Shown: one piece after another, positions 1 through 9,432 of the stretch
How positions within the stretch are numbered: position 1 is the first letter of the stretch
How the letters are laid out: every line of letters starts with the position of its first letter
Source: Candidatus Woesearchaeota archaeon
GTDB lineage: Archaea; Nanobdellota; Nanobdellia; Woesearchaeales; GW2011-AR4
Length of the DNA: 64,000 bases
Direction: 5' to 3'
Assembly: GCA_016181305.1 (NCBI GenBank)
Contig: JACOZN010000002.1
Span: forward strand, 1-64,000
Translations under genes and position numbers: made by a program
The notes under the pieces: model-generated
What the model was told of the DNA's origin: nothing
Databases searched by the model: none
Seen by the model: the letters and a program-made list of their open reading frames with translations, nothing else

Positions 1-1
1 T

Positions 2-898
2 GGAGAAAACCTTATTTCAGGCATGGGCGAGCTTCATCTTGAGATTATTGAAAACAGGATAATCACAGAGAAGAATGTAGAGGTTAAGACATCCCCGCCT
101 ATTGTTGTTTTCAGGGAATGCGTCACAAAAGTTTCGCAGGAAGTCGAAGGCAAAACTCCAAACAAGCACAACAAGTTTTATTTTATTGTCGAGCCGTTAG
201 CTCCTGAAATTTACAGGCTGGTTAAGGAAGGCATAATTCCTGAAGGCAGGATAAAAAAGAAGAACCTTGAGATAAGGCAGGCGTTTATTGATGCAGGCAT
301 GGAATCAAAAGAAGCAGAGCAGGTGAAGAATATTTACAACGGCAATATTTTCCTTGACAAGACTAGAGGCCAGGTTCACCTTGGCGAAGTCCTTGAAATG
401 ATTTTTGACATGTTTGAAGAGGTTATGAGAAAAGGGCCATTGGTACGGGAGCCATGCACAGGCGTCAAGGTTAATTTGAATGACATGACTTTGCATGAAG
501 ACGCAATTCATCGTGGGCCTGCACAGGTGTATCCTGCCATAAGGGAAGGAATAAGAGGTGCGATGCTGACCGCAAGCCCGATAATACTTGAGCCTATGCA
601 GGTTATGCTGATTGAAGCTCCAAATGAGTACCTTGGAAGCCTGACAAAGCTTGTAAATTCTATGAGGGGGCAGCTGCTTGATGTGACTCAGGAAGGGGTT
701 TTGGTTTTTATAAAGGCAAAGCTGCCTGTCATGAACATGCTCGGCTGGAGCTCTGAATTGAGAAGCGCGACAGAAGGCAGAGGAGTTTCATCGCTTGTGG
801 ACCAGAGCTTTGAAAGGCTGCCGTCAGAACTGCAGGCAAAAGTCGTGCAGGACATCAAGAACAGGAAAGGATTGACTGATGCGATGGTTGGGGTTTAA
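2..898 (+). CDS. fusA: Translation elongation factor EF-2, C-terminal part (5' end cut by window edge)
   Basis: Frame open from window start (GENLISGMGELHLEI); domain IV diphthamide loop LHEDAIHRG; EF-G C-terminal region (APNEYLGSLTKLVNSMRGQ). Confidence 0.96.
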   Translation, partial: GENLISGMGELHLEIIENRIITEKNVEVKTSPPIVVFRECVTKVSQEVEGKTPNKHNKFYFIVEPLAPEIYRLVKEGIIPEGRIKKKNLEIRQAFIDAGMESKEAEQVKNIYNGNIFLDKTRGQVHLGEVLEMIFDMFEEVMRKGPLVREPCTGVKVNLNDMTLHEDAIHRGPAQVYPAIREGIRGAMLTASPIILEPMQVMLIEAPNEYLGSLTKLVNSMRGQLLDVTQEGVLVFIKAKLPVMNMLGWSSELRSATEGRGVSSLVDQSFERLPSELQAKVVQDIKNRKGLTDAMVGV

Positions 899-901
899 GG
901 T

Positions 902-1300
902 TTATAATAATTTTAAGAATTCTTCAGGAGTAATTATTTTAATTCTTCTGAACTCTTTTAACTTCAACAAATGCTTATCTTGTGAAATTATATAATCTAC
1001 ATTCCCAGCTACAGCAGTTTCAATGAAGATGTTGTCTTTTGGGTCGTCTTTAACTATCGCTATTTTTTCTTTTGGCTCTACAATTATGGTATTTCTTACA
1101 ATCAAATCAATCCATTCTCTAAGCATATCGTCTGGAAGTTTGATTTTGAAATCTTTGAGTACCTTTATTATTTCTGAAATTGCTTCCAATGAAGTAACTA
1201 GTGTGAATTTCCCTTCTTTCCAGTTAGTTATAACCTTATTAGAGCTGCCTTTCCAGAAAATGCCAGAAATAAATATATTCGTGTCCAGAACTACTTTCAT
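902..1300 (-). CDS. PIN-domain toxin-like ribonuclease (VapC-like / COG1569 type)
   Basis: MKVVLDTNIFISGIFWKG N-terminus, acidic residues (DDPKDNIFIETAVAG), overlaps AbrB-type gene. Confidence 0.85.
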   Translation of the reverse strand: MKVVLDTNIFISGIFWKGSSNKVITNWKEGKFTLVTSLEAISEIIKVLKDFKIKLPDDMLREWIDLIVRNTIIVEPKEKIAIVKDDPKDNIFIETAVAGNVDYIISQDKHLLKLKEFRRIKIITPEEFLKLL

Positions 1301-1554
1301 TTCCTAGCTCTCTTGATAGCGCTTTCAACATCAGTTTTAGTTATACCTTTCTCTTTAGCAAACTGCTGTGTTTTTTGAAGCAATTTATCAAAATTTTTGA
1401 AGGAAGGCATAGTTACTTTTTTCAATATAACAGTATCTTCTTCCCCTACAACAACAAATTTTTCTCCTTCCTTTAAGCCAAGCTGTTCCCTTATGTCTAA
1501 AGGTATAACTACCTGCCCTCTTGAACTCATGCTTGTTATTTCCAGTTTTTCCAT
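1297..1554 (-). CDS. AbrB/SpoVT-type antitoxin
   Basis: MEKLEITSMSSRGQVVIPLDIREQLGLKEGEKFVV swapped-hairpin DNA-binding motif; overlaps PIN toxin. Confidence 0.88.
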   Translation of the reverse strand: MEKLEITSMSSRGQVVIPLDIREQLGLKEGEKFVVVGEEDTVILKKVTMPSFKNFDKLLQKTQQFAKEKGITKTDVESAIKRARK

Positions 1555-1604
1555 TTTGTTTTCCTCCTTAATAAGAATATCTTACTAGTAAGAATAACTT
1601 ATAT

Positions 1605-2174
1605 TTAAAGGTTGCTTCTTATAATTTTCAAAAACTTCTCACTCTTCCTCTTATTCTCCTCAAAATTCCTGTTTGTGTATTTAACTAAATTTTTCAAATA
1701 ATTTTCATCAGCAATGAAATTTTTGTCGGCGATTATTGCATCAATTCTCTCGCTTCCAATTATTTCAACCACAATCTTCTTTTCGCTCAGGCTTATAATT
1801 CCAGCCCTCCTGAATATTTTTCTTGAAATATCCAGAAGTTTTTTTGCAGATTTCAAGCCACTGCACCTTACATGCAATATTAAGGGCTCCTGCTTCAGCC
1901 AGATTTCGTTTTTTATTTGATTTTTTAAATGATTTTTTATTTCATTGAATTTTATTTTATTGTGACTGGAAAACAGCCAGTTGCTTTCATTCTTCCTGCC
2001 TGATAGTCTCTCCAATAAGACAATCCTTCCAGCGCAGCTTGATGTCGTGTAATAGCCTTTTTTGGAGTTAATAGCTATAATAATTTCTTTTATACCTTCA
2101 TCTACACATCCTTTTTTGCTCTTGTCCTTTTTCCCCAGAAAGTCTGATTTTTCCTTGCTGAAATAGTCGAACAT
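1605..2174 (-). CDS. taw3: tRNA wybutosine-synthesizing protein Taw3-like methyltransferase
   Basis: GYYTTSSCAGRIVLLERLSGRKNESNWLFSSH..., LILHVRCSGLKSAKKLL typical of the TYW3/Taw3 family. Confidence 0.85.
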   Translation of the reverse strand: MFDYFSKEKSDFLGKKDKSKKGCVDEGIKEIIIAINSKKGYYTTSSCAGRIVLLERLSGRKNESNWLFSSHNKIKFNEIKNHLKNQIKNEIWLKQEPLILHVRCSGLKSAKKLLDISRKIFRRAGIISLSEKKIVVEIIGSERIDAIIADKNFIADENYLKNLVKYTNRNFEENKRKSEKFLKIIRSNL

Positions 2175-2304
2175 GGAAAGAGATTGATTTTTCCCTATAT
2201 TAATTTTTAGAATTTTACTTATAAACCATTGCCAAACCTACTATTATGATTACTATAATAACAAACAAAACTATGAAAAGCGTGCTGTCTCTCATTTTGG
2301 TTGT

Positions 2305-3165
2305 TTATTTTTGCTGGCCCGTTATGGATAGAAGGCTTCCGCTTCCCAAAGCAAGCGGCATTTTGCCGTCCCATTTCTGGATTGTTAAGTAATCAATATA
2401 TTTCGGGCTTTTAAGCAATTCCTCATTTACTATCCTTATCGCTTCAGCCTCGCCTTTGGACTGCTCTATCTTCTGCTGCGCCTGGTACTGGACCACCTTT
2501 AAGTTGTTCTGCTCTTTCAGCGCGTTCTGCTCCGCAGTAACCTTCTGCTCTATTGCGTGGTTGAACTCCGGGCTAAAATCAAAATTTGTTATTGAAAGCT
2601 CGTCAAGGACAAGGTAGCTTCTGGCTAATCTTTCCTTTAATGACGATTTTATTTCCTCCTTTACAGCTTCTCTTTTTGTTATCAGCTCCTCTGCAATATG
2701 CTTGGCAGTTGTGGCTTTTACAACCTCCTGGATTGAAGGGTCTATTATCCTGAATTCATAGTCAGGCCCGATATTCTTGAATAGCGTATTAACCTGGCCC
2801 TTGTCAATATGGTAATTCAGGGCTACACGCGTAGAAACAATCTGCAGGTCTTTTGAAGCAGCTGCGGCATCATCAGTGTAAACCCTTGTCCTTACCTCAA
2901 ACTTGTAAGGCTTTTCAAAAAAAGGCAGCTTGAAATGCAGCCCCTCGTCATAAGTCTTGTCCTTAATGCCCGTGAATGTATTGAATATAACTCCGTTGTG
3001 CCCTGCCGGGACAACAAAAAATGAGCCCAAAATTAGAATAAATGCAATTATTCCCATAATAATATTTTTCAACCACTGTATTGGGAATTTTGTCTCCTTT
3101 ACCTTCTTTGCAATATTCAATGAGTCTTTATCAGCCATATAAAACCACCCGGCAATTATATCCAA
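2305..3165 (-). CDS. SPFH/prohibitin-family membrane protein
   Basis: N-terminal TM, VVPAGHNGVIFNTFTGIKDKTYDEGLHFKLPF, QQKIEQSKGEAEA, C-terminal IDYLTIQKWDGKMP. Confidence 0.9.
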   Translation of the reverse strand: MDIIAGWFYMADKDSLNIAKKVKETKFPIQWLKNIIMGIIAFILILGSFFVVPAGHNGVIFNTFTGIKDKTYDEGLHFKLPFFEKPYKFEVRTRVYTDDAAAASKDLQIVSTRVALNYHIDKGQVNTLFKNIGPDYEFRIIDPSIQEVVKATTAKHIAEELITKREAVKEEIKSSLKERLARSYLVLDELSITNFDFSPEFNHAIEQKVTAEQNALKEQNNLKVVQYQAQQKIEQSKGEAEAIRIVNEELLKSPKYIDYLTIQKWDGKMPLALGSGSLLSITGQQK

Positions 3166-3311
3166 AATTGTGTTTATTCGATTGTGTATTTAAATTTTAT
3201 CATTGGTTTTTACCTATAATTTTCCGCAACCTTTATAAATAATCCAACATTTCCAAAAGGGCGAAAATATTACAAAAATCGACAATAAAAACTAGGAGGA
3301 TTAAAAATAAA

Positions 3312-4598
3312 ATGGCTAAGGGAAAACCGCACATGAACATAGTATTCGTGGGGCACGTGGACCACGGAAAATCAACCACAGTAGGCAGATTGCTTTACGA
3401 CACTGGAAATGTTGACGAGCAGGCAATGAGGAAGCTGAAAGAGAAGGCAAAAGAGCTTGGAAAAGTCGGATTTGAGTTCGCCTTCGTCATGGATAACCTG
3501 AAGGAGGAGCAGGAAAGGGGGCTTACAATTGACCTGAGCCACAAGAAGTTCGAAACCCAAAAGTATTACTTCACAATAATCGACGCCCCGGGGCACAAGG
3601 ACTTCATCAAGAACATGATTACAGGCGCTGCGCAGGCAGATGCAGGCATTCTTGTCGTTTCTGCAAACCCAGGCGATGGAGTGCAGGCTCAGACAAAAGA
3701 GCACATATTTCTTTCAAGAACACTTGGAGTCAACCAGCTTATTGTTTATGTCAACAAGATGGACATGGCAAAGTACGAGGAGAAAAGGTTCAACGAAGTA
3801 AAGGACGAAGTTTCAAAGCAGCTTAAGCTTGTGGGATACAAGCCCGAGGAAATAAAGTTTGTTGCAGGCGCTTCTTTCCCAGGCGACAATGTCGCAAAAA
3901 AATCTGACAAGATGCCGTGGTACACGGGCGGAACTTTGCTTGAGGCATTAGACACATTTAAGGAGCCTCAGAAGCCTACACAACTGCCATTAAGGCTGCC
4001 AATTCAGGATGTTTACAATATAACAGGAATCGGAGTTGTTCCGGTCGGCAAGGTTGTGACTGGAGTTATGAAGGTAAACGACAAGATTATTGTTGTGCCT
4101 GCAAGGGAAGGCAAGGGCATCAGCGGAGAAGTAAAAAGCATAGAGATGCACCACGAGCAGCTTGACGAGGCAGAGCCGGGCGACAACATTGGATTCAACG
4201 TCAGGGGCATTGAAAAGAAGGACATAGCAAGAGGAGACGTTCTTGGGCATGTCAATCATGCGCCAACAGTTGCAACAGAGTTCACTGCCCAGATGATTGT
4301 ACTGAACCATCCGACTGTCATCACAGTTGGCTACACGCCTGTTTTCCACGTTCACACAGCGCAGGTTGCGTGCCAGATTACTGAAATAGTCAAGAAGCTG
4401 GACCCTGCGACAGGCGCGACAAAGGAAGAGAAGCCTGACTTCATCAAAAATGGTGACGCAGCCATTGTCAAAATCAAGCCTATACAGCCGTTGTGCATAG
4501 AAAAGCAAAGCGAGATTCCGCAGATGGCAAGATTCGCTGTCAGGGATTCAGGAGTGACTGTTGCGGCAGGCATGTGCATCGACTTAGTGAAGAAGTAA
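3312..4598 (+). CDS. tuf: Translation elongation factor EF-1 alpha
   Basis: [49 protein letters not shown]; full length. Confidence 0.98.
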   Translation: MAKGKPHMNIVFVGHVDHGKSTTVGRLLYDTGNVDEQAMRKLKEKAKELGKVGFEFAFVMDNLKEEQERGLTIDLSHKKFETQKYYFTIIDAPGHKDFIKNMITGAAQADAGILVVSANPGDGVQAQTKEHIFLSRTLGVNQLIVYVNKMDMAKYEEKRFNEVKDEVSKQLKLVGYKPEEIKFVAGASFPGDNVAKKSDKMPWYTGGTLLEALDTFKEPQKPTQLPLRLPIQDVYNITGIGVVPVGKVVTGVMKVNDKIIVVPAREGKGISGEVKSIEMHHEQLDEAEPGDNIGFNVRGIEKKDIARGDVLGHVNHAPTVATEFTAQMIVLNHPTVITVGYTPVFHVHTAQVACQITEIVKKLDPATGATKEEKPDFIKNGDAAIVKIKPIQPLCIEKQSEIPQMARFAVRDSGVTVAAGMCIDLVKK

Positions 4599-4678
4599 TT
4601 ATTTTCCTTTTTTAAGGAATCACGGTAAACTGACAATTACCATGAAGCACTAAGCTGCTGTCATTTCCGGGTATTAAA

Positions 4679-4987
4679 ATGCAAAAAGCAAGGATAAAAC
4701 TGGCAAGCATTGACATAACCAAAATCAATGAGGTATGCAGCTACATAAAAGACATAGCTGACAAGACAGGAGTTAACATGAGGGGGCCCATCCCTTTGCC
4801 TACAAAAAGGCTTAAGGTAACGACAAGGAAATCTCCTGATGGGGAAGGCACGGCAACCTGGGAGCATTACGAGATGAGGGTTCATAAAAGGCTCATTGAC
4901 CTGGGGCTTGACGAGAGGGCTTTAAGGCTTGTCATGAGGGTGCCAATCCCTGAAGGGCTTAATATTGAGATTGAGATGATTGAGTGA
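4679..4987 (+). CDS. rpsJ: Ribosomal protein uS10
   Basis: [20 protein letters not shown]...[40 protein letters not shown]; follows EF-1alpha as in many archaea. Confidence 0.97.
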   Translation: MQKARIKLASIDITKINEVCSYIKDIADKTGVNMRGPIPLPTKRLKVTTRKSPDGEGTATWEHYEMRVHKRLIDLGLDERALRLVMRVPIPEGLNIEIEMIE

Positions 4988-4995
4988 TTTCTTTG

Positions 4996-5397
4996 TTAAG
5001 GTTTGATGAACCCTTCTGGATAACCACGTTTAAGCAATCTTATACCACTAGCACGATGTTCTCTTTCCAGAGCCTGTGTAAGTTCTTCAATCGGAGCATA
5101 AACTACATCATTAAACACAATTAACGGTCTTTTTTCATAATTACCAGAAGCATGCTGTCCTATTACTCTTCGAGCTTCATCCTTTAAAGGGATCTCGAGT
5201 CTCCTGTAAAATTCATAGATACTTCCAGCATCAGAGGATAATGGAGTTAGTACTTCTCCAAAGGTAACAGGAACATAAATTAAACTTCCTAAATCTGATA
5301 ATTTATTTAGGTCGGCTAAGATTGTAGGATTTTTTTCGCTGATCTCTATCTTACGACCAACCTGCATACCCTCAACTTTGCTAAGATCTAGTGCCAT
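4996..5397 (-). CDS. Hypothetical protein
   Basis: 133-aa ORF; no recognised family. Confidence 0.5.
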   Translation of the reverse strand: MALDLSKVEGMQVGRKIEISEKNPTILADLNKLSDLGSLIYVPVTFGEVLTPLSSDAGSIYEFYRRLEIPLKDEARRVIGQHASGNYEKRPLIVFNDVVYAPIEELTQALEREHRASGIRLLKRGYPEGFIKP

Positions 5398-5474
5398 ACG
5401 GGGTAAGCAAACAGGAATGCTATTTAAAGATTTCTGGGAACATCAGTAAACGAAAGTTGTTTTAATCAAACACT

Positions 5475-5590
5475 GAGACCCATGCACATGCACTTCGTGC
5501 TAAAATGGGTGCCCCTCGACTACCGCTTTTAGGCAAAGAATCAAAAGCGGATTACTTCAATCATGCCTGCATAAAGAAGTCGCTCTCGTT
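5475..5590. other. Intergenic hairpin cluster / possible structured RNA
   Basis: ACCCAT(5478-5483)/ATGGGT(5105 offset: 5505-5510) enclosing GCAC-ttc-GTGC; CGACT(5517-5521)/AGTCG(5578-5582) enclosing CCGCTTTT(5523-5530)/AAAAGCGG(5543-5550); followed by a T-rich run. Confidence 0.5.
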
Positions 5591-5712
5591 ATTTTTTTAT
5601 TTATAGTATTATTTTTATTTTTTATTAGTCATTGGAATTTCTTTTTATTAGATATATCCTAAACCCAAAACCGCAAATTATTTAAACATCTTTTCCAAAG
5701 GCGATAAAAAAG

Positions 5713-5928
5713 GTGATATCTATGATGATGGGATGCAGCAAGTGTATAAAGTTAGGCGGCGCCGCTTTTTTGGTTTTGGGCGTAGTGTTCCTTCTGAGGG
5801 ACTTGGGAATGTTTACCTTCTGGAACATACAATGGTGGACAGCCCTGTTCATAGTTTGGGGCATAGGCTCATTGGGCTCTGCCAATTGCCGTGACTGCAG
5901 GGCAATAAGGGAAGGAAAGAAAAAGTAA
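5713..5928 (+). CDS. Small two-TM membrane protein
   Basis: Two hydrophobic segments (GGAAFLVLGVVFLLRDLGMF, NIQWWTALFIVWGIGSL), basic C-terminus. Confidence 0.6.
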   Translation: MISMMMGCSKCIKLGGAAFLVLGVVFLLRDLGMFTFWNIQWWTALFIVWGIGSLGSANCRDCRAIREGKKK

Positions 5929-5956
5929 AAATTCGGTTTTTTGTTAAATTTTTATT

Positions 5957-6334
5957 TTACTGCACTGTCACAGAGCCGTGCATGTTTGAATGAAGCCCGC
6001 AGACGTACTCGTATTTTCCTGCTTTTGTGAAGGTGTGCTGGAATGCCGCTCCGGTCACAAGCTCCCCTGACTTCAAAGTGCCGTCAGAAGTCTCTACGGT
6101 ATGCGTCGCAGCATCCTCGTTCGTCCATACAACAGTTTCCCCTTTCTTGATGTTGACTTCGGCAGGCGCAAACTTGTAGCCCTTGATTGCAACCGCAACA
6201 ACCTTGCCGGAGCCCTGCGTTCTCCCTGTTGTCTTGTCTGTCGCCTGCCCGGCAGTTTGCGAGCACGCTATTGTCAAAACCGCCAGAACAGCAAGAATGA
6301 TGAATGCTAACTTCAATTTTCTCATCAAAACCAC
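5957..6334 (-). CDS. Cupredoxin (plastocyanin-like) lipoprotein
   Basis: Signal plus lipobox-like LTIAC; GYKFAPAEVNIKKGETVVWTNEDAATHTVET ... YEYVCGLHSNMHGSVTV type 1 copper site (H...C..H..M). Confidence 0.9.
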   Translation of the reverse strand: MVLMRKLKLAFIILAVLAVLTIACSQTAGQATDKTTGRTQGSGKVVAVAIKGYKFAPAEVNIKKGETVVWTNEDAATHTVETSDGTLKSGELVTGAAFQHTFTKAGKYEYVCGLHSNMHGSVTVQ

Positions 6335-6415
6335 CTCAAAAATAGCTTGGATTTAATCTATTTAAAGTTTGTGATTCGACAAACATTTATAAAGCAAAAA
6401 TAAATACAAAGCAAT

Positions 6416-6621
6416 GCCGGGATCGCGTAACCTGGTAGATGGCGAGGTTCGCAAAACCGAGCCTCACACCGCAGGAAATCGCGCAAGCCTGGAATGAGCC
6501 GTAAAGCTTGTTTCCGAAAGGATATCTGGGTTCAAAATCGTGATGGCATTTCAAGCACGAGCTTCGTTGCCTGACTTAACAACGGCAATGAGCCGTCATG
6601 AGGAATCTCCCAGTCCCGGCG
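6416..6621 (+). tRNA. tRNA-Ser(GGA) with introns in D-loop and T-loop and an insertion in the anticodon loop
   Basis: Acceptor GCCGGGA(6416-6422)/TCCCGGC(6614-6620)+G73; D-stem GCG(6425-6427)/CGC(6480-6482); anticodon stem CAAGC(6484-6488)/GCTTG(6506-6510) with loop CTGGAA+10 nt+A; variable arm TCC-GAAA-GGA; T-stem CTGGG(6526-6530)/CCCAG(6609-6613). Intron spans about 6438-6477 and about 6537-6607. Confidence 0.75.
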
Positions 6622-6751
6622 CTTCTTTAATATTTTTTATTGTTTTCCTGGCAAAATCTGTATTTACAGCGCATTTTGCACCGAAAAGTTTAAATACTAT
6701 GTCTATACCATGTCTATACATAGGCGGGCCTTGTCAAGGCTCTGAAAAACA

Positions 6752-7579
6752 ATGGAAATGCAAAAATTGCCTGTAAGGGAGCAGGTTGTGAAGACTGTAG
6801 TCAAATCCGGCAATGGCGGGGCCGTCTGGGTTCCAAAAGGCTGGCTGGGGCAGGAAGTTATAGTCACGCTTCCGGAAAAGCCGGAGTTTGAATTGAGGGA
6901 GAAGATAATACATTTGCTTGAGCCGCATTTAAAAAGCATTGTTTCAGTCGGGATTTATGGCTCATACGCGAGAAATGAGCAGACAAAAGGCTCTGACGTG
7001 GATGTTCTGGTCATAACCAAAGACAAAAATTTAAGGCTGAGCTTCAAAGGGGAAAAAATTGATGCAGTTTCATTTCCAATTGACAAGTTTAAGATTGCTA
7101 TTAAGAAATATCCTGCAATCTACTACCAAATTGTGCTGGAGGCAGAGCCGTTAATAAACGCCTATGCAATAGCGGAATTAAGAAGCATAAAAATAAAGAA
7201 AGAAGACTTCAGGGATTATCTGAAAGAGGCAAGGGAGCATTTGAAAAGCAATAAGGAGCTTTTAGAGCTGGATAAGCTTGACAATTCTTGCCTTGAATCT
7301 TATTCTGTGCTTTATTCTGCAATGTTAAGGATGAGGGGGCTATTCATAATAAGATGCATACTAAATAAAGGCAGATTTTCAAATAAGAAATTCAAAGGCT
7401 GGCTAACCAGCCAAGGCTTGGATTCAGGGGAATTTGAGGAATCTTATAATGCCTATAGGATGGTTCGTGATGATAAAAGCACTAAAAATTTGGAAATAGG
7501 GATAAATGTTGCCGAGAAAGTGTTAAATATTCTGGAAAAGGAGCTAAATCTGCTGGAGTCCAAAATTTATGGCAAATAG
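6752..7579 (+). CDS. DUF2080-like N-terminus fused to a minimal nucleotidyltransferase and a HEPN-like C-terminal helical domain
   Basis: VVKSGNGGAVWVPKGWLGQEVIVTLP (DUF2080-like), GIYGSYARNEQTKGSDVDVLVI (GS..R...SDxD nucleotidyltransferase signature), EDFRDYLKEAREHLKSNKELLE... helical region. Confidence 0.75.
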   Translation: MEMQKLPVREQVVKTVVKSGNGGAVWVPKGWLGQEVIVTLPEKPEFELREKIIHLLEPHLKSIVSVGIYGSYARNEQTKGSDVDVLVITKDKNLRLSFKGEKIDAVSFPIDKFKIAIKKYPAIYYQIVLEAEPLINAYAIAELRSIKIKKEDFRDYLKEAREHLKSNKELLELDKLDNSCLESYSVLYSAMLRMRGLFIIRCILNKGRFSNKKFKGWLTSQGLDSGEFEESYNAYRMVRDDKSTKNLEIGINVAEKVLNILEKELNLLESKIYGK

Positions 7580-7760
7580 AAAGAAAAGGCTTCAGAAAGG
7601 AATTGAATCGCTTGATAAGCAAATAATGCTTCATGAAGAAAAGCTAAAAAGAGCTGAGAAAGAGGAAAATGTCGAGCTTGCCGGTTATTATAGAAAAGAG
7701 GTATCTGCGAAGAAAAAAGACAAAGAGGAAAAGCAAAGAATCCTCAACAAGGGCGGATAG
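7569..7760 (+). CDS. Short coiled-coil hypothetical protein
   Basis: 63-aa charged ORF overlapping the upstream stop. Confidence 0.45.
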   Translation: MANRKKRLQKGIESLDKQIMLHEEKLKRAEKEENVELAGYYRKEVSAKKKDKEEKQRILNKGG

Positions 7761-7801
7761 ATAAGGGAAAAGCTTTTATACATTCCAAAATACAAAATTT
7801 T

Positions 7802-8806
7802 ATGCTCGTTTACTGGTTTCTGCCCATGATTCTGCTTCTGGGTATTGTGACTTCTTATGAAGATATAAAGTTCGGAAAGATAAGGAACAAGTGGGTTTTG
7901 ATGGCGATTGCTTATTCAGTTATTGCTTATGCATCTCTTTTACTGCTTGGGAATGCATATGGCTTAACTATAGATTCAATTTTTCGCATTGCATTTAACG
8001 GGCTTTGGAGGGCAGGCGACGCAAAGCTGTTTTTTGCTTTTGCTGTTTTAGTGCCGATTCGCTTAAAGGGGTTTTCTCCATTTTTTATTATTTTAGCTGC
8101 AACATTTGTGCCGGTTATGGTATATTTTTTGGCGCAGATTTTTTTAAAGATGGGCTATAAAGAAAAGATATCTCACTTTAAAAGGGCCCTTAACCCCAAA
8201 AACATGCTTAGGATAGCGCTGTTCATCTTTGGCGTTTCGTGGCTGGCACAGATTTCCCTGAATTCTTTCGGGTTAAGGGGAAACATATTTCTGCTGCTGC
8301 TAATAATGTACTTGCTTTACAATTTTGTTGAGAAAGTGCTGAGATTTGATTTTGTTTATATCGCATTCGCTGTATCTTTGGCGCGGATATTATTTGACAA
8401 AAGCATCTACACTTTTAGCTTTTTACCCGGGTTTTTGGCATTGCTGCTGCTATTTTTGATTGTAAGGGTGTTTGTCGTATCAATGGGCATGAAATACTTT
8501 TCTAACGAAGTGCAGCTCAGCCAGCTAAGGGAAGGCATGATTCCTGCGGAAGTAATATATTTTTCCAAAGGCAAATATTTCAAGAGAATGAAAAGCTTTT
8601 CAATAATTGGCGAGGCAAAAGCAAAGGGCGGATTGCTGTTTAACCCAAATGCGCTGGGCAAAAATGAAATTAAAAGGCTCAAATCCTTGCAGAGAAGGCT
8701 GCCATTCGGGACTTTAAGGATTCAATCAACAATGCCATTTGCTCCTTTCCTATTTTCAGGCGTGCTGCTTACAATTATTCTGAGGCTTTTCGGTATTTTT
8801 ATTTAG
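7802..8806 (+). CDS. A24-type prepilin/preflagellin peptidase-like membrane protein
   Basis: Multi-TM; TSYEDIKFGKIRNKW and GLWRAGDAKLFFAFAVLVP (paired Asp with a GxGD-like motif). Confidence 0.78.
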   Translation: MLVYWFLPMILLLGIVTSYEDIKFGKIRNKWVLMAIAYSVIAYASLLLLGNAYGLTIDSIFRIAFNGLWRAGDAKLFFAFAVLVPIRLKGFSPFFIILAATFVPVMVYFLAQIFLKMGYKEKISHFKRALNPKNMLRIALFIFGVSWLAQISLNSFGLRGNIFLLLLIMYLLYNFVEKVLRFDFVYIAFAVSLARILFDKSIYTFSFLPGFLALLLLFLIVRVFVVSMGMKYFSNEVQLSQLREGMIPAEVIYFSKGKYFKRMKSFSIIGEAKAKGGLLFNPNALGKNEIKRLKSLQRRLPFGTLRIQSTMPFAPFLFSGVLLTIILRLFGIFI

Positions 8807-8841
8807 CAAAATTTATAAAAGATTAGAGATACCATTTTCTT

Positions 8842-9213
8842 ATGGAAAATTTTGAGATAAAAGACGGCAGCGTATTTGTCTCCGTAAACCCGAAAATATA
8901 CCCTTTGGACGTCATTTTTTCGGCTTCCTATATTTTTACAGACAAAAACTACATTGTTCTTGACGGCAATCCTGAAGAAGAAGTAATTGTTGAGATAAAG
9001 CCAAAGGAAAATGCCATTGATATGGAAAAAATAGCCATGGAATTCAGCAATGAGCTTGTCAATTACGGCTCTTATGCCGTGCAGCTTGCGAGAAACGCTC
9101 ATTTGAGGGAGCACATACTGCACAGGGTTCTTCAGACAGCAGGCATGCATACCGGGCATCAGCATGCGCAGGAAACAGGAAGTCTTGAAAATTCCAAGCC
9201 GTGGAAAAAATGA
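8842..9213 (+). CDS. HxsD-like protein (His-Xaa-Ser system type)
   Basis: VSVNPKIYPLDVIFSASYIFTDKNYIVLDG... EFSNELVNYGSYAVQLARNAHLREHILHRVLQTA resembles HxsD. Confidence 0.6.
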   Translation: MENFEIKDGSVFVSVNPKIYPLDVIFSASYIFTDKNYIVLDGNPEEEVIVEIKPKENAIDMEKIAMEFSNELVNYGSYAVQLARNAHLREHILHRVLQTAGMHTGHQHAQETGSLENSKPWKK

Positions 9214-9431
9214 AAAGAGTTGTTGTGGAAAATAATGCAGTTATTCTGACTTTTAACAAGACTTTCTATCCTGAAGAGATTATTAGGCAATCAATGGCAG
9301 ATTTCCATGATGTATGCGATTCGGGATTTGAAGGTGAAAAGCTTGTCCTGAAGCCAAAAACTAACGAGATAGAAATGCAAAAACTTGGCTATGAGTTTTA
9401 TAATTACCTGCTAGGCCTGATAAAAAGCTAA
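9201..9431 (+). CDS. Second, shorter HxsD-like protein
   Basis: AVILTFNKTFYPEEIIRQSMADF...EMQKLGYEFYNYLLGLI parallels the preceding gene; start overlaps upstream stop. Confidence 0.5.
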   Translation: MEKMKRVVVENNAVILTFNKTFYPEEIIRQSMADFHDVCDSGFEGEKLVLKPKTNEIEMQKLGYEFYNYLLGLIKS

Positions 9432-9432
9432 A

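Noticed and set aside
3990-4508. Long antisense ORFs over EF-1alpha (also 3372-3704, 3746-3955)
   Set aside because: Shadow ORFs of a well-conserved gene; no recognisable domains or leader.
6438-6502. Single tRNA-Ser intron bounded by ATGGC(6439-6443) and GCCGT(6498-6502)
   Set aside because: That would remove the GGA anticodon arm and the 3' half of the D-stem; the separate-intron model keeps all stems.
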